Shown: positions 9,396 through 16,616, counted from the stretch's first letter. The stretch is 16,638 nucleotides of DNA from SSEF01 sp964604195 (GCA_964604195.1 CAZRXW010000021.1:1-16638), one strand, 5' to 3'. Program-made: numbers and translations. The notes: generated from the sequence alone by a model not told the origin.

Positions 9396-9830
9396 ATGCA
9401 GGTAAAAGATATCATGGCAACCAATATTATTTCAGTGAAATCTGGTAGTTCAGCACAGGCGGTGGCTGATCTTATAGTTCAGCACCAGATTCATGCCATA
9501 CCTATTGTCAACGAACTTTTTGAACTTCAGGGCATTGTGGCTGAAGGTGATTTTTTTTATCAACATCAGGGAACGACCTCGATGGCGGCCTATCTTATCA
9601 ACAAATTGAGCAAAAAGAAAGAAATTTCTGGTAGTTTAGATGAGATACTGGTGAATGAAATCATGGCCTCTCCTTGTGTCACAGTGAATCCAGAAATGTC
9701 AGTAGAAGAAGCGGGAAAAATTTTGGTAGAGAAAAATTTCAATACCTTGCCAGTTGTTGATGCTAATAATACTTTGATGGGTATTGTTACTGCTCATGAT
9801 GTACTTAAAGTGCTTTTGAATCAGTCATAA
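9396..9830 (+). CDS. Small protein of two CBS domains
   Basis: This 144-residue protein consists almost entirely of a CBS pair (Bateman module). CBS1 (~1-55) starts with VKDIMATNIISVKSGSSA and ends in GIVAEGDFF. CBS2 (~78-142) starts with VNEIMASPCVTVNPEMSV and ends in GIVTAHDVLKVL. Such modules bind adenine nucleotides and often regulate an enzyme or transporter; here no effector domain is fused. It lies 36 nt after the permease and 10 nt before the sensor gene on the same strand. It may therefore be an energy or nucleotide sensor for the operon, but its partner is unknown. No clear Shine-Dalgarno or separate promoter is visible. Confidence 0.9.
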   Translation: MQVKDIMATNIISVKSGSSAQAVADLIVQHQIHAIPIVNELFELQGIVAEGDFFYQHQGTTSMAAYLINKLSKKKEISGSLDEILVNEIMASPCVTVNPEMSVEEAGKILVEKNFNTLPVVDANNTLMGIVTAHDVLKVLLNQS

Positions 9831-9840
9831 CATACAAATT

Positions 9841-11262
9841 ATGCTATCACTTCGCAATAAGACGTACCTAGTTATACTTGGATTCTCTGTAGCCTTCTTT
9901 GTTTTCGCTTACGGAACAGTTTGGTTTATTACGGGGAGAGATATGGAAATGATACAAGAGACTGAAGTTCGTGAAAATGGAGAGTTGGTCCAACGAATAC
10001 TGAAACGGGAAATAGATAATCTCGCTGTTAAACAATCTGATTGGGCTCGCTGGGATGACACCTATGAATTTATTACTAATAGGAACCAGGCCTATATAGA
10101 ATCTAATTTAAATGATGAGTCGTTGAGACTGTTGGGAGTGGATATTATGGCGTTTGTGAATAATAGTGGTGAGATAGTGTATACCAAACAGATTCTTACT
10201 AATGGCATTAGCGAAGAAACTATCCCATCATCACTCGAAATTTATCTGATTGACCGTGGGGCTTTGCTCGATTTTTCTGATCCAACTTCAATAAAGAGTG
10301 GTTTATTAACCACAGCCGAAGCAACATTCATGATTTCTTCTCAGCCTATCACTACGAGCGATGGACGAGGAGATAAAAGAGGGACAATTGTGTTTGCCCG
10401 TTATCTTACAGAGAACTACAACGAACTGCTGAGTTCGTTGTCTGGCTATTCTATACGCATAGCACCGTATGATACGCATCGGGCCTCTGAGGGAGGAGGG
10501 GACATGGCGAAGAAGCTTTCTATTCCCGGAGCGCTTTATATTGAATACAATGAGAAAAAAGTGGCGAGTTATCAATTACTCAAAAATATCTTTGACAATC
10601 CCTCTCTTCTTTTGAGGGTGGAGCAACCAGCCTCTATCATAGTTCAGGGAGAGTCGTTCCTCTGGAGAAATCTCTGGTACTCATTTTTTATCTTAATAGT
10701 CTATGTGAGTGTTTTGGTGATTGCGATTGATCTATTTCTATTACGTCGTATTGAGAATATGCGCCAAATTGCCAGAAAGGTGGCTGTGATGCAGGCGGGA
10801 ACGGTTCCTGATGGGGATATCGATGATTTTTCTTATCTAGCCACCGTAATGGTTTCTGCACTGAAAAAAGTAGGACAATCAGACTCTATCATTCTAGGCA
10901 ATAGAAATGAGATGGAGAAGTTTAAAATGGTTATTGATCAAAGTCTTGATCATATTATTATTACTGATCCGGAGGGAAAGGTTTTGTATGCTAATAAGGC
11001 CGCTGAGAAAATGACAGGTTATTCTTTGGAAGAGATGTTCGGTAATACCCCTGGTCTTTGGGGAAGGCAGATGTCCTCTGAGTTTTATCGACAACTTTGG
11101 GACACGATAAGACTTCGAAAAGAAGTTTTTGAAGGGGAGGTAACGAATAAGCGTAAGGATGGTACTCGCTACAAGGTCTTTGCGAGGATCACTCCAATTC
11201 TTGATGAAAAGAGGAGAGTACTCTATTTTATCGGAAATGAACACCCTCTTGGGAGAGGCTAG
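9841..11262 (+). CDS. Membrane sensor with CHASE4 and PAS domains, lacking an output domain
   Basis: This 473-residue protein has a membrane segment at ~8-30 and an extracytoplasmic region with the CHASE4 hallmark DWARWDDTYEF (from Asp67). A second membrane segment follows at ~281-302, then a short HAMP-like/linker stretch, and a PAS domain (~358-468; DHIIITDPEGKVLYANKAA and MTGYSLEEMFG). CHASE4-PAS proteins normally continue into a histidine kinase or GGDEF/EAL domain. Here the frame ends right after the PAS core, where the sequence switches from YFIGNE to HPLGRG and stops. No kinase remnant lies in the ~100 nt before groEL. It may be a truncated sensor or a stand-alone regulator. The stop codon's G begins a run of nine G. 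It is likely co-transcribed with the CBS gene 10 nt upstream. Confidence 0.85.
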   Translation: MLSLRNKTYLVILGFSVAFFVFAYGTVWFITGRDMEMIQETEVRENGELVQRILKREIDNLAVKQSDWARWDDTYEFITNRNQAYIESNLNDESLRLLGVDIMAFVNNSGEIVYTKQILTNGISEETIPSSLEIYLIDRGALLDFSDPTSIKSGLLTTAEATFMISSQPITTSDGRGDKRGTIVFARYLTENYNELLSSLSGYSIRIAPYDTHRASEGGGDMAKKLSIPGALYIEYNEKKVASYQLLKNIFDNPSLLLRVEQPASIIVQGESFLWRNLWYSFFILIVYVSVLVIAIDLFLLRRIENMRQIARKVAVMQAGTVPDGDIDDFSYLATVMVSALKKVGQSDSIILGNRNEMEKFKMVIDQSLDHIIITDPEGKVLYANKAAEKMTGYSLEEMFGNTPGLWGRQMSSEFYRQLWDTIRLRKEVFEGEVTNKRKDGTRYKVFARITPILDEKRRVLYFIGNEHPLGRG

Positions 11263-11270
11263 GGGGGGGG
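11262..11270. repeat. Run of nine G at the sensor stop codon
   Basis: Nine consecutive G begin with the last base of the TAG stop. Such tracts are prone to slippage in replication and sequencing. Because the stop precedes the rest of the run, a length change would not alter the annotated reading frame. Confidence 0.9.
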
Positions 11271-11284
11271 CTTAGTCTAGGTTC

Positions 11285-11313
11285 TTGACAGGCTATTTTT
11301 AGCAGTCTACAAT
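11285..11313 (+). promoter_or_regulatory. Strong sigma70-type promoter of groEL
   Basis: A perfect -35 TTGACA (11285-11290) is followed after 17 nt by -10 TACAAT (11308-11313), one mismatch from consensus. The -10 lies in the spacer of the CIRCE operator, so repressor binding would directly block RNA polymerase. The expected transcription start is near 11320, giving a leader of about 40 nt. Confidence 0.85.
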
Positions 11314-11325
11314 AGAGAGTGCTAA
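11299..11325 (+). promoter_or_regulatory. CIRCE operator (HrcA-binding inverted repeat)
   Basis: The sequence reads TTAGCAGTC, nine bases, GAGTGCTAA. The consensus is TTAGCACTC-N9-GAGTGCTAA, so only one position in the left arm differs. HrcA binds CIRCE to repress chaperonin and dnaK operons at normal temperature. Its place over the groEL promoter makes HrcA control very likely. No hrcA gene is in the window. Confidence 0.93.
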
Positions 11326-11361
11326 TTTGTTGTTGGTAAATTTTAGAATAATAGAACGTCT

Positions 11362-13023
11362 ATGCCAAAGCAGGTTATTTATAGTGAGGATGCGCGTAAG
11401 AAGATTAAAGCCGGTATCGATAAAGTTGCCAATGCGGTACGTGTGACAATGGGTCCCAAGGGACGCAATGTTCTTCTTGGAAAAACGTATGGTGGGCCAA
11501 CTATTACCAATGATGGTGTTTCTATTGCTAAGGATATTGAGCTCAAAGACCCGTTTGAGAATCTTGGTGCAGAACTTATCAAGCAAGTAGCTGAAAAAAC
11601 GAATGATGTGGCTGGTGATGGTACCACAACAGCGACAGTTATTACCCAGGCTCTCGTTCGTGAGGGACTCAAGTTTGTGGAGACGGGTATCAATCCAATA
11701 GGAATTCGACTGGGAATGGAAAAGGCTAAGGATGACGTGGTTACTTTATTGCAAAAGAATTCCAAGAAGATTACTTCTCGAGAAGAGAAGGTGAATGTTG
11801 CTACTATCTCAGCTGAATCAAAGGAAATGGGAGAAATGATCGCTGAGGTTATGGAGGCGGTAGGAAATGATGGGGTGGTGACCACCGAACAGTCACAGAC
11901 TCTAGGACTTTCGAAAGAAATTGTCATGGGAATGAATTTTGATAAGGGGTATATTTCCCCCTATATGATGACCGATGCAGCAAGTCAGTCGGCAGAAATA
12001 AAAGATCCATTTATTTTGATTACTGACAAAAAGATATCTTCTATTCAGGAAGTCTTGCCAGTTTTGGAGAAGATGGCTCAGGCTGGTAAAAAAGACGTGG
12101 TCATCATTGCCGAAGACGTGGATGGTGAGGCCTTGGCGACGCTTATCGTAAACCGGATTCGTGGTGTTCTGAATGTTTTGGCAGTAAAAGCGCCTGAATT
12201 TGGTGACAACCGAAAAGCAATGCTTGAGGATATTGCACTGCTCACCGGTGGCCAAGTTATTTCTTCAGATAAAGGCATGAAACTTGAATCAACTGAGCTC
12301 AACATGCTTGGCCATGCTACTCGAGTTGTGTCTACCAAAGATGATACTACGATTGTGGGTGGGAAGGGGAAGAGGGCAGATATCAATACTCGTATCACCC
12401 TTATTAAGTCACAAATTGAGAGATCAGAAAGTAGTTACGACAAAGAGAAGCTCAAGAAGCGCATGGCCAAGCTCTCAGGTGGTGTAGCGGTGATTCGTGT
12501 TGGGGCTGCGACAGAAACAGAGCTTACCTACATGAAACATAAAATGGAAGATGCTGTAGCTGCCACTAAAGCAGCTGTGGCTGAAGGTATTGTTGCTGGA
12601 GGTGGTACGGCTTTGGTAAAAGCAGCCTTGGAGGCAGGTGAGAAATTTAAGAAAGACGAACATCGGGTCGAAAATGATTTCAAGGCTGGTTATATGACAG
12701 TTATTAAGGCGCTCGAAGAACCGCTTCGTCAAATTGTGACCAATGCCGGTATGAGCGATGCTAGTGTGGTCTTGAACAACGTGGTGAATACCAAAGGGGT
12801 AAATGCTGGCTATAATGCCGCCAAAGACACTTATGAGGCTGATATGCTTAAGGTAGGAATTATCGATCCATTAAAAGTAACCAGGACGGCGTTAGAGAAC
12901 TCTGTTTCGGTGGCTGCCCTTCTCCTTACTACGGAGGCAGCTGTGGTTGATCTCCCTGAAGAAAAGAAGGCTCCAGATATGAGCGCTATGGGTGGTGGTA
13001 TGGGGATGCCGGGGATGATGTAG
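11362..13023 (+). CDS. groEL: Chaperonin GroEL (Hsp60)
   Basis: This 553-residue protein is a full-length group I chaperonin that folds cytosolic proteins inside a tetradecameric ATP-driven ring. Visible signatures include VTMGPKGRNVLL, the ATP-site AGDGTTTAT with Asp86, KLSGGVAVIRVGAAT, catalytic Asp397 in EDAVAATKAAV (equivalent to E. coli Asp398), and GIVAGGGTAL. The C-terminus ends in the Gly/Met-rich tail GGGMGMPGMM (544-553) seen in bacterial GroEL. It is monocistronic here, with its own CIRCE-controlled promoter upstream and an intrinsic terminator downstream. The co-chaperonin groES, usually just upstream, is absent from this position and must be elsewhere or missing. The start is fixed by the conserved N-terminus MPKQVIYSEDARKKI; no convincing Shine-Dalgarno precedes it. 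Confidence 0.98.
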   Translation: MPKQVIYSEDARKKIKAGIDKVANAVRVTMGPKGRNVLLGKTYGGPTITNDGVSIAKDIELKDPFENLGAELIKQVAEKTNDVAGDGTTTATVITQALVREGLKFVETGINPIGIRLGMEKAKDDVVTLLQKNSKKITSREEKVNVATISAESKEMGEMIAEVMEAVGNDGVVTTEQSQTLGLSKEIVMGMNFDKGYISPYMMTDAASQSAEIKDPFILITDKKISSIQEVLPVLEKMAQAGKKDVVIIAEDVDGEALATLIVNRIRGVLNVLAVKAPEFGDNRKAMLEDIALLTGGQVISSDKGMKLESTELNMLGHATRVVSTKDDTTIVGGKGKRADINTRITLIKSQIERSESSYDKEKLKKRMAKLSGGVAVIRVGAATETELTYMKHKMEDAVAATKAAVAEGIVAGGGTALVKAALEAGEKFKKDEHRVENDFKAGYMTVIKALEEPLRQIVTNAGMSDASVVLNNVVNTKGVNAGYNAAKDTYEADMLKVGIIDPLKVTRTALENSVSVAALLLTTEAAVVDLPEEKKAPDMSAMGGGMGMPGMM

Positions 13024-13049
13024 GATTTCTTGGTCAGGTTGCTGTACTT

Positions 13050-13079
13050 AAAAGAGAGGCTAAGCCAGGCCTCTCTTTT
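13050..13079 (+). terminator. Intrinsic terminator after groEL
   Basis: An 11-bp perfect stem, AAAAGAGAGGC (13050-13060) with GCCTCTCTTTT (13069-13079), encloses an 8-nt loop. The stem ends in four T, so the RNA would end in a short U tract at the hairpin base. It begins 26 nt after the groEL stop and separates groEL from the pilB promoter. Confidence 0.85.
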
Positions 13080-13101
13080 CGATTAAAAAATCAGGTGGTA
13101 G

Positions 13102-13110
13102 TGTTATAAT
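13102..13110 (+). promoter_or_regulatory. Extended -10 promoter for pilB
   Basis: A perfect TATAAT (13105-13110) is preceded by TGT, forming an extended -10. No good -35 is found at 16-19 nt, which extended -10 promoters can tolerate. The expected start near 13117 would give a leader of about 20 nt before the ATG at 13137. Confidence 0.65.
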
Positions 13111-13136
13111 AGAAAAGAAAACAAAGCCTATATTTT

Positions 13137-14882
13137 ATGCGCGTTCGTCCAGAGCAGCTCAAAGAATTTCTTCGTGACTCCAATGTCGTTCCGCCGGATC
13201 AGCTTGATATCGCTATTCAGGAATGTGAGTCGAGCGGTAAAGAACTGGGAGCTTGTCTTCTTGAAAAGAAATTAATCAAAGAGGCAGAGCTCCAGAAAGT
13301 TTATGCCTATGTACTAGGTATTCCTTTTGTGGATCTTGCTAAAGAGACTGTTCCTTTTGATATTCTTTCGATTGTTCCTGAGCCAATTGCCAAAAAATAC
13401 AGCATTATTGCTTTTCAGAAAACGGACACTGACCTGAAGGTGGCCATGCTCAATCCGGAAGATCTCCAAACCATCGATTTTATTAAAAAGAAAACAGGTC
13501 TTAGGATTGTCCCGTGCCTCACTACCAGAGAGAGTGTTCAATTGGTGCTGAAACAATACGAAAAGAGTCTTAAAGCAGAATTTGGTGATATTTTGACTGA
13601 TGAGGTCAATAAAGAACAGGATGAAGATAAGGATGGGGATTTGGAGAAGATCGCTGCTGGCCTTCCGATTATTCGCATCGTTGATACACTCCTAAAGCAT
13701 GCTATTTTACAGTCAGCTTCCGATATTCATATTGAACCAGAGGAAAAAGATGTGGTCGTGAGGTATCGTATTGATGGAGTTCTTCATGATGCTATGACTC
13801 TCCCCAAGGATGTAGCTACGGGGATCGTAGCTCGTATCAAAGTACTCTCTAATCTGAAATTGGATGAACATCGCCTCCCTCAAGATGGTCGTTTCAAAAT
13901 CGAGAAGGATGACTATAAGATATCCTTCCGCGTTTCAATTCTTCCGGTTTTTGATGGAGAAAAAATAGTGATGCGTCTTTTGGATGAATCTTCACACGGA
14001 CTTACTTTTGAAAAGATGGGTATACTTGGTCAATCGCTCGAAATCATCCATCGAGAAATTGGTAAACCCAACGGTATTATTTTGGTGACTGGTCCAACGG
14101 GATCAGGAAAGACAACTACCCTCTATACGGCGATGGATATTTTGAATCAGCCGGGGGTTAATATTTCAACGGTAGAGGATCCAGTCGAATATCGTATGCC
14201 ACGGGTCAATCAGACCCAAATCAATCCAAAAATTGGCATGACGTTTGCTGCTGCCCTGAGAGCTCTTCTCCGTCAGGACCCAGATATTATTATGGTAGGT
14301 GAAATTCGTGATCAAGAAACACTCGAGATCGCTATGCATGCTGCCATGACCGGCCACTTGGTACTTTCCACGATCCATACCAATTCGGCGGCTGCCACTC
14401 TCCCACGTATGCTTGATATGGGGGCAGAACCTTTTTTGGTTGCCTCGACCGTCAATTGTATTATTGCCCAGCGATTGGTACGTAGGCTTTGTGTTGAGTG
14501 TAAGCAAGCCTATAAGCTTGATGCAAAAGAAATTGAATCTCTTGGAAAACTCTATGATCTAGAGTCTTTGATGGTCTATCTCCAAAAAGATCCACTAGCT
14601 AAAAAAGCGATGGAAAAAGTCAAAGGCTGGGAAAATATTACTTTTTATAAGCCTGCTGGTTGTGACCAGTGTAATGGTGGATATAAGGGACGTATTGGTA
14701 TCTACGAGGTTTTGGAAATGGAAAGTAATATCAGGAAACTAGTAACTCAGTCAGCAGCGACAGAAGCTCTCGAGGAGACTGCTCGCGCTAACGGAATGGC
14801 GACCATGGTTGAAGATGGTTTTCTCAAAATCGTTCAGGGGGTTACCTCACTTGAGGAAGTGATGGGTGCAACGAAGGAATAA
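13137..14882 (+). CDS. pilB: Type IV pilus/type II secretion assembly ATPase, PilB/GspE family
   Basis: This 581-residue cytoplasmic hexameric ATPase would drive pilin extrusion. Residues ~1-145 form the GspE/PilB N-terminal domain. The ATPase region starts near 165 and has the Asp box (SDIHIEPEEKDVVVRYRIDG), Walker A GPTGSGKTTT (319-328), Walker B around Asp383-Glu389 (DPDIIMVGEIRD), and the His box (His407 and His414 in TGHLVLSTIHTN). The zinc-binding tetracysteine is complete: Cys452, Cys455, Cys509 and Cys512. Length and motifs suggest a functional assembly ATPase rather than the retraction ATPase PilT. It stands alone here, with no pilC, pilT, pilM or pilin gene adjacent, so its partners must be elsewhere. 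GspE is the alternative name; PilB is preferred because type IV pili are common in the suspected lineage. Confidence 0.92.
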   Translation: MRVRPEQLKEFLRDSNVVPPDQLDIAIQECESSGKELGACLLEKKLIKEAELQKVYAYVLGIPFVDLAKETVPFDILSIVPEPIAKKYSIIAFQKTDTDLKVAMLNPEDLQTIDFIKKKTGLRIVPCLTTRESVQLVLKQYEKSLKAEFGDILTDEVNKEQDEDKDGDLEKIAAGLPIIRIVDTLLKHAILQSASDIHIEPEEKDVVVRYRIDGVLHDAMTLPKDVATGIVARIKVLSNLKLDEHRLPQDGRFKIEKDDYKISFRVSILPVFDGEKIVMRLLDESSHGLTFEKMGILGQSLEIIHREIGKPNGIILVTGPTGSGKTTTLYTAMDILNQPGVNISTVEDPVEYRMPRVNQTQINPKIGMTFAAALRALLRQDPDIIMVGEIRDQETLEIAMHAAMTGHLVLSTIHTNSAAATLPRMLDMGAEPFLVASTVNCIIAQRLVRRLCVECKQAYKLDAKEIESLGKLYDLESLMVYLQKDPLAKKAMEKVKGWENITFYKPAGCDQCNGGYKGRIGIYEVLEMESNIRKLVTQSAATEALEETARANGMATMVEDGFLKIVQGVTSLEEVMGATKE

Positions 14883-14906
14883 AAAAGTAAGGTGTTCTTT
14901 GTATTG

Positions 14907-14912
14907 TATAAT
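14907..14912 (+). promoter_or_regulatory. Candidate -10 box giving a leaderless or near-leaderless transcript
   Basis: A perfect TATAAT ends 6 nt before the ATG at 14919, so transcription would start at or next to the start codon. There is no convincing -35. A GAGG at 14913-14916 is too close to the ATG to be a normal Shine-Dalgarno. Confidence 0.4.
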
Positions 14913-14918
14913 GAGGTT

Positions 14919-15377
14919 ATGCAAAATAAAGTAAAATTAACCCTGATAGTCTTGATAGTTAGTAGCTTGAATGGGCTGGGGTTTTATTGGATGGCAAATC
15001 GGTCTGATCGAAGTGAATCTATAGATGATAAGTCGGATCCTAAACAGGAGAATTTTATTGAAGGGGGAGACGATAGAGAAGTACCAGAAAATTTTCCACA
15101 AGAAAGGGATGTGGTTGTTGACACAAATGAATTAAAAGAGCGACTGCGGATCCTTCTCGGGAAGCGAGATTGGCGTGTTGTGGAAACGTATTCTGGTAAG
15201 GGGTTGGAGGGAAGCGAAGAAGATGGTACCTTTATTCTTCACGATGGGAAAGTTGTACGTTACGACCATGAAGGACAAAGCAATATCGTGAAAGGGGATA
15301 TGTACTATTTGGTAGCAAGAGGGCGTGATCTCTGGAGCGGTAATCGAGACGATTTCTTGCCTGAGAGTCTTTACTAA
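14919..15377 (+). CDS. Membrane-anchored protein of unknown function, possibly the N-terminal half of a split gene
   Basis: I do not recognise this 152-residue protein. Residues ~6-25 form one hydrophobic segment (LTLIVLIVSSLNGLGFYWMA). A polar, acidic linker follows to ~65, then a domain with strand-like stretches (TFILHDGKVVRYDHEGQ, GDMYYLVARG). There is no lipobox cysteine, so a signal anchor is more likely than a lipoprotein. The pattern of strands faintly recalls LolA-like half-barrels; this is a weak impression. A GTG at 14892 in the same frame would add nine residues, but the ATG is preferred because the TATAAT box lies between the two. The TAA stop is followed in the same frame by the next reading frame after only three codons, so the two may once have been one gene of about 305 codons. 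Confidence 0.65.
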   Translation: MQNKVKLTLIVLIVSSLNGLGFYWMANRSDRSESIDDKSDPKQENFIEGGDDREVPENFPQERDVVVDTNELKERLRILLGKRDWRVVETYSGKGLEGSEEDGTFILHDGKVVRYDHEGQSNIVKGDMYYLVARGRDLWSGNRDDFLPESLY

Positions 15378-15386
15378 AAAAAGAGA

Positions 15387-15836
15387 GTGATCTCAGCTGA
15401 TATCTCTGCTCATATCGAGGATGTTACGAACTATCGGTTTTTCCCTTATCAGGTGTTGAAGAGAATTGAATGGGTTGAAGGTATGAATATGTACCTTAAG
15501 AAATCTGCAGAAGCTATGTCAAAATCTCCAACTGATATGATGAAAATTTATGTTGGATGGAAGAAAACTAGTCAAAATGATTTTGTACTGCAATTTGCGC
15601 GAACCGATGGAAAGTATAGATTTCCGGGTGGGAGTGAGGGATCACTAGATGTTAATTTTGAGCATGAAAAGGAAACATATCCGAAACTCGTTCTTCGTTT
15701 TCCTGCCCCACCTGGCTCTCAATCACTAGGTACAATCGTTTATGATTTTTCTCCAGTTACAAATTTAGAAGAAGCACTTCGTTTTCCTTCGGAAGCTCTA
15801 GAGACCTTCAAGAAAGTGGTGGGTTTTCGCGAATAG
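15387..15836 (+). CDS. Hypothetical protein, possible C-terminal half of the preceding gene
   Basis: This 149-residue frame of unknown function starts at GTG 15387, 9 nt after the upstream TAA and in the same frame. It has no signal peptide or membrane segment, although its mixed-strand composition (DFVLQFARTDGKYRF, PKLVLRFPAPPGS) resembles an extracytoplasmic domain. That fits a continuation of the anchored protein upstream. A nonsense mutation, stop readthrough, a sequencing error or two genuinely separate genes could each explain the layout. If the two are separate, the AAAGAGAG just before the GTG is too close to be an optimal ribosome site. Confidence 0.55.
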   Translation: MISADISAHIEDVTNYRFFPYQVLKRIEWVEGMNMYLKKSAEAMSKSPTDMMKIYVGWKKTSQNDFVLQFARTDGKYRFPGGSEGSLDVNFEHEKETYPKLVLRFPAPPGSQSLGTIVYDFSPVTNLEEALRFPSEALETFKKVVGFRE

Positions 15837-15902
15837 TGTCCATGTATGTGCCTAATGTATATAAAACCCCATGACTTTGCGTTTGAAATATTCATTCCCA
15901 AA

Positions 15903-16012
15903 TAAGCCAATTTTTCTCTGCCATTACGAGGAGTCCGCGACGTGGCACTCTGGAAGAATGGCTTACTTGCTGGTTTGCTGCGCCCTGCTTTGGTGAGATT
16001 CGCAATGACGGA
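15903..16012. repeat. Degenerate palindromic intergenic repeat
   Basis: This occupies most of the 219-nt gap between 15836 and 16056. The ends CCATTACGA (15921-15929) and TCGCAATGA (16000-16008) form imperfect inverted termini of the CATTGCGA...TCGCAATG type seen in dispersed palindromic elements of many bacteria. A second inverted pair, TAAGCCA (15903-15909) and TGGCTTA (15959-15965), and an inner TGCCA (15919-15923) and TGGCA (15943-15947), make the left part a potential stem-loop. No reading frame is evident in it. Confidence 0.6.
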
Positions 16013-16055
16013 GTGTTGAAATGCGTAAACCCTAAATCCGTGTAATTTTTATTAT

Positions 16056-16589
16056 ATGAATAGGTGGATAATCATAGTGGGTATGATAGTATTAGTGGGC
16101 GGTAGTGGCTATCTCTTTTATTTTCGTTGGTCCAAGATACAGCAGGAACAGGAGAATATGGAACAGGTATTGATAGAAAGTCAAAAGCAAGCTGAAACCA
16201 TTATCAGAGCACAGCAAGAGAAAAAATCAGCAGAACAGAAAATGTTGGAAACGGCTGACATGACTACGCTGACCAATGTTCGCATCGTCGATGAGTTGGT
16301 TAAACGGTATCATGTTAAGGCTGGCTATGTTCCAAGTATGGCCGGCCACCTTTCGCTAGTAGAACAGGGTCTTGGGTACTCCGAACCTCTTCCGGAAGAA
16401 AAAGAACCACGGATTCGTGGGGTACGCTATACATGGAAAGGAGGAAATGCCTATGAACTTTGTGCTGAGTTTAAAACCAGTACTTTACTCGAAGGTATTC
16501 CAAAAGAGTGGGGTCATGGTATAGGGAATCAGTGTTTTGATCGCTCTATTGGTTCCTCAGTCGTTAATGAAATAAAGAGTACTTTATAA
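16056..16589 (+). CDS. Membrane-anchored coiled-coil protein with a pseudopilin-like C-terminal domain
   Basis: This 177-residue protein has an N-terminal hydrophobic segment (~4-24), then a Gln/Glu/Lys-rich helix (~26-66) that is probably a coiled coil, and a globular region from ~72. The globular part has the order of a pseudopilin head: helix VRIVDELVKRYHVKAGYVPSM, a GLGYSEPLPEE turn, then RYTWKGGNAYELCAEFKTS. Cys in ELCAEF and GNQCFD could pair. There is no prepilin-peptidase motif (G/A-F-T-L-I-E), so it is not an ordinary pilin. It may present a pilin-type domain on a membrane stalk; the pilB gene nearby may or may not be related. ATG 16056 is the only good start. A weak TTGAAA (16016-16021) and TGTAAT (16041-16046) with a 19-nt spacer could be its promoter. 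Confidence 0.7.
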   Translation: MNRWIIIVGMIVLVGGSGYLFYFRWSKIQQEQENMEQVLIESQKQAETIIRAQQEKKSAEQKMLETADMTTLTNVRIVDELVKRYHVKAGYVPSMAGHLSLVEQGLGYSEPLPEEKEPRIRGVRYTWKGGNAYELCAEFKTSTLLEGIPKEWGHGIGNQCFDRSIGSSVVNEIKSTL

Positions 16590-16616
16590 GGCCCCACTTT
16601 GGGCGGGTGATTTCCC

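Noticed and set aside
11244..11270. Terminator after the sensor gene (CCTCT-TGGG-AGAGG hairpin)
   Set aside because: The stem is only 5 bp, lies within the coding end, and is followed by G rather than T residues.
11379..11927. 182-codon minus-strand frame inside groEL
   Set aside because: It is antisense to a highly conserved gene, has no recognisable motif, and is explained by groEL codon pattern.
14892..14918. GTG start nine codons before the membrane-anchored protein
   Set aside because: A perfect TATAAT lies between it and ATG 14919, and the added residues do not resemble a signal sequence; still possible but less likely.
15837..16055. tRNA or CRISPR array in the intergenic gap
   Set aside because: No cloverleaf, T-arm motif or regularly spaced direct repeat is seen; the inverted repeats fit a palindromic element better.
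138..16589. UGA-to-glycine recoding as in Gracilibacteria/Absconditabacteria
   Set aside because: Conserved genes such as groEL and pilB are full length with no in-frame TGA, so there is no sign of TGA as a sense codon.
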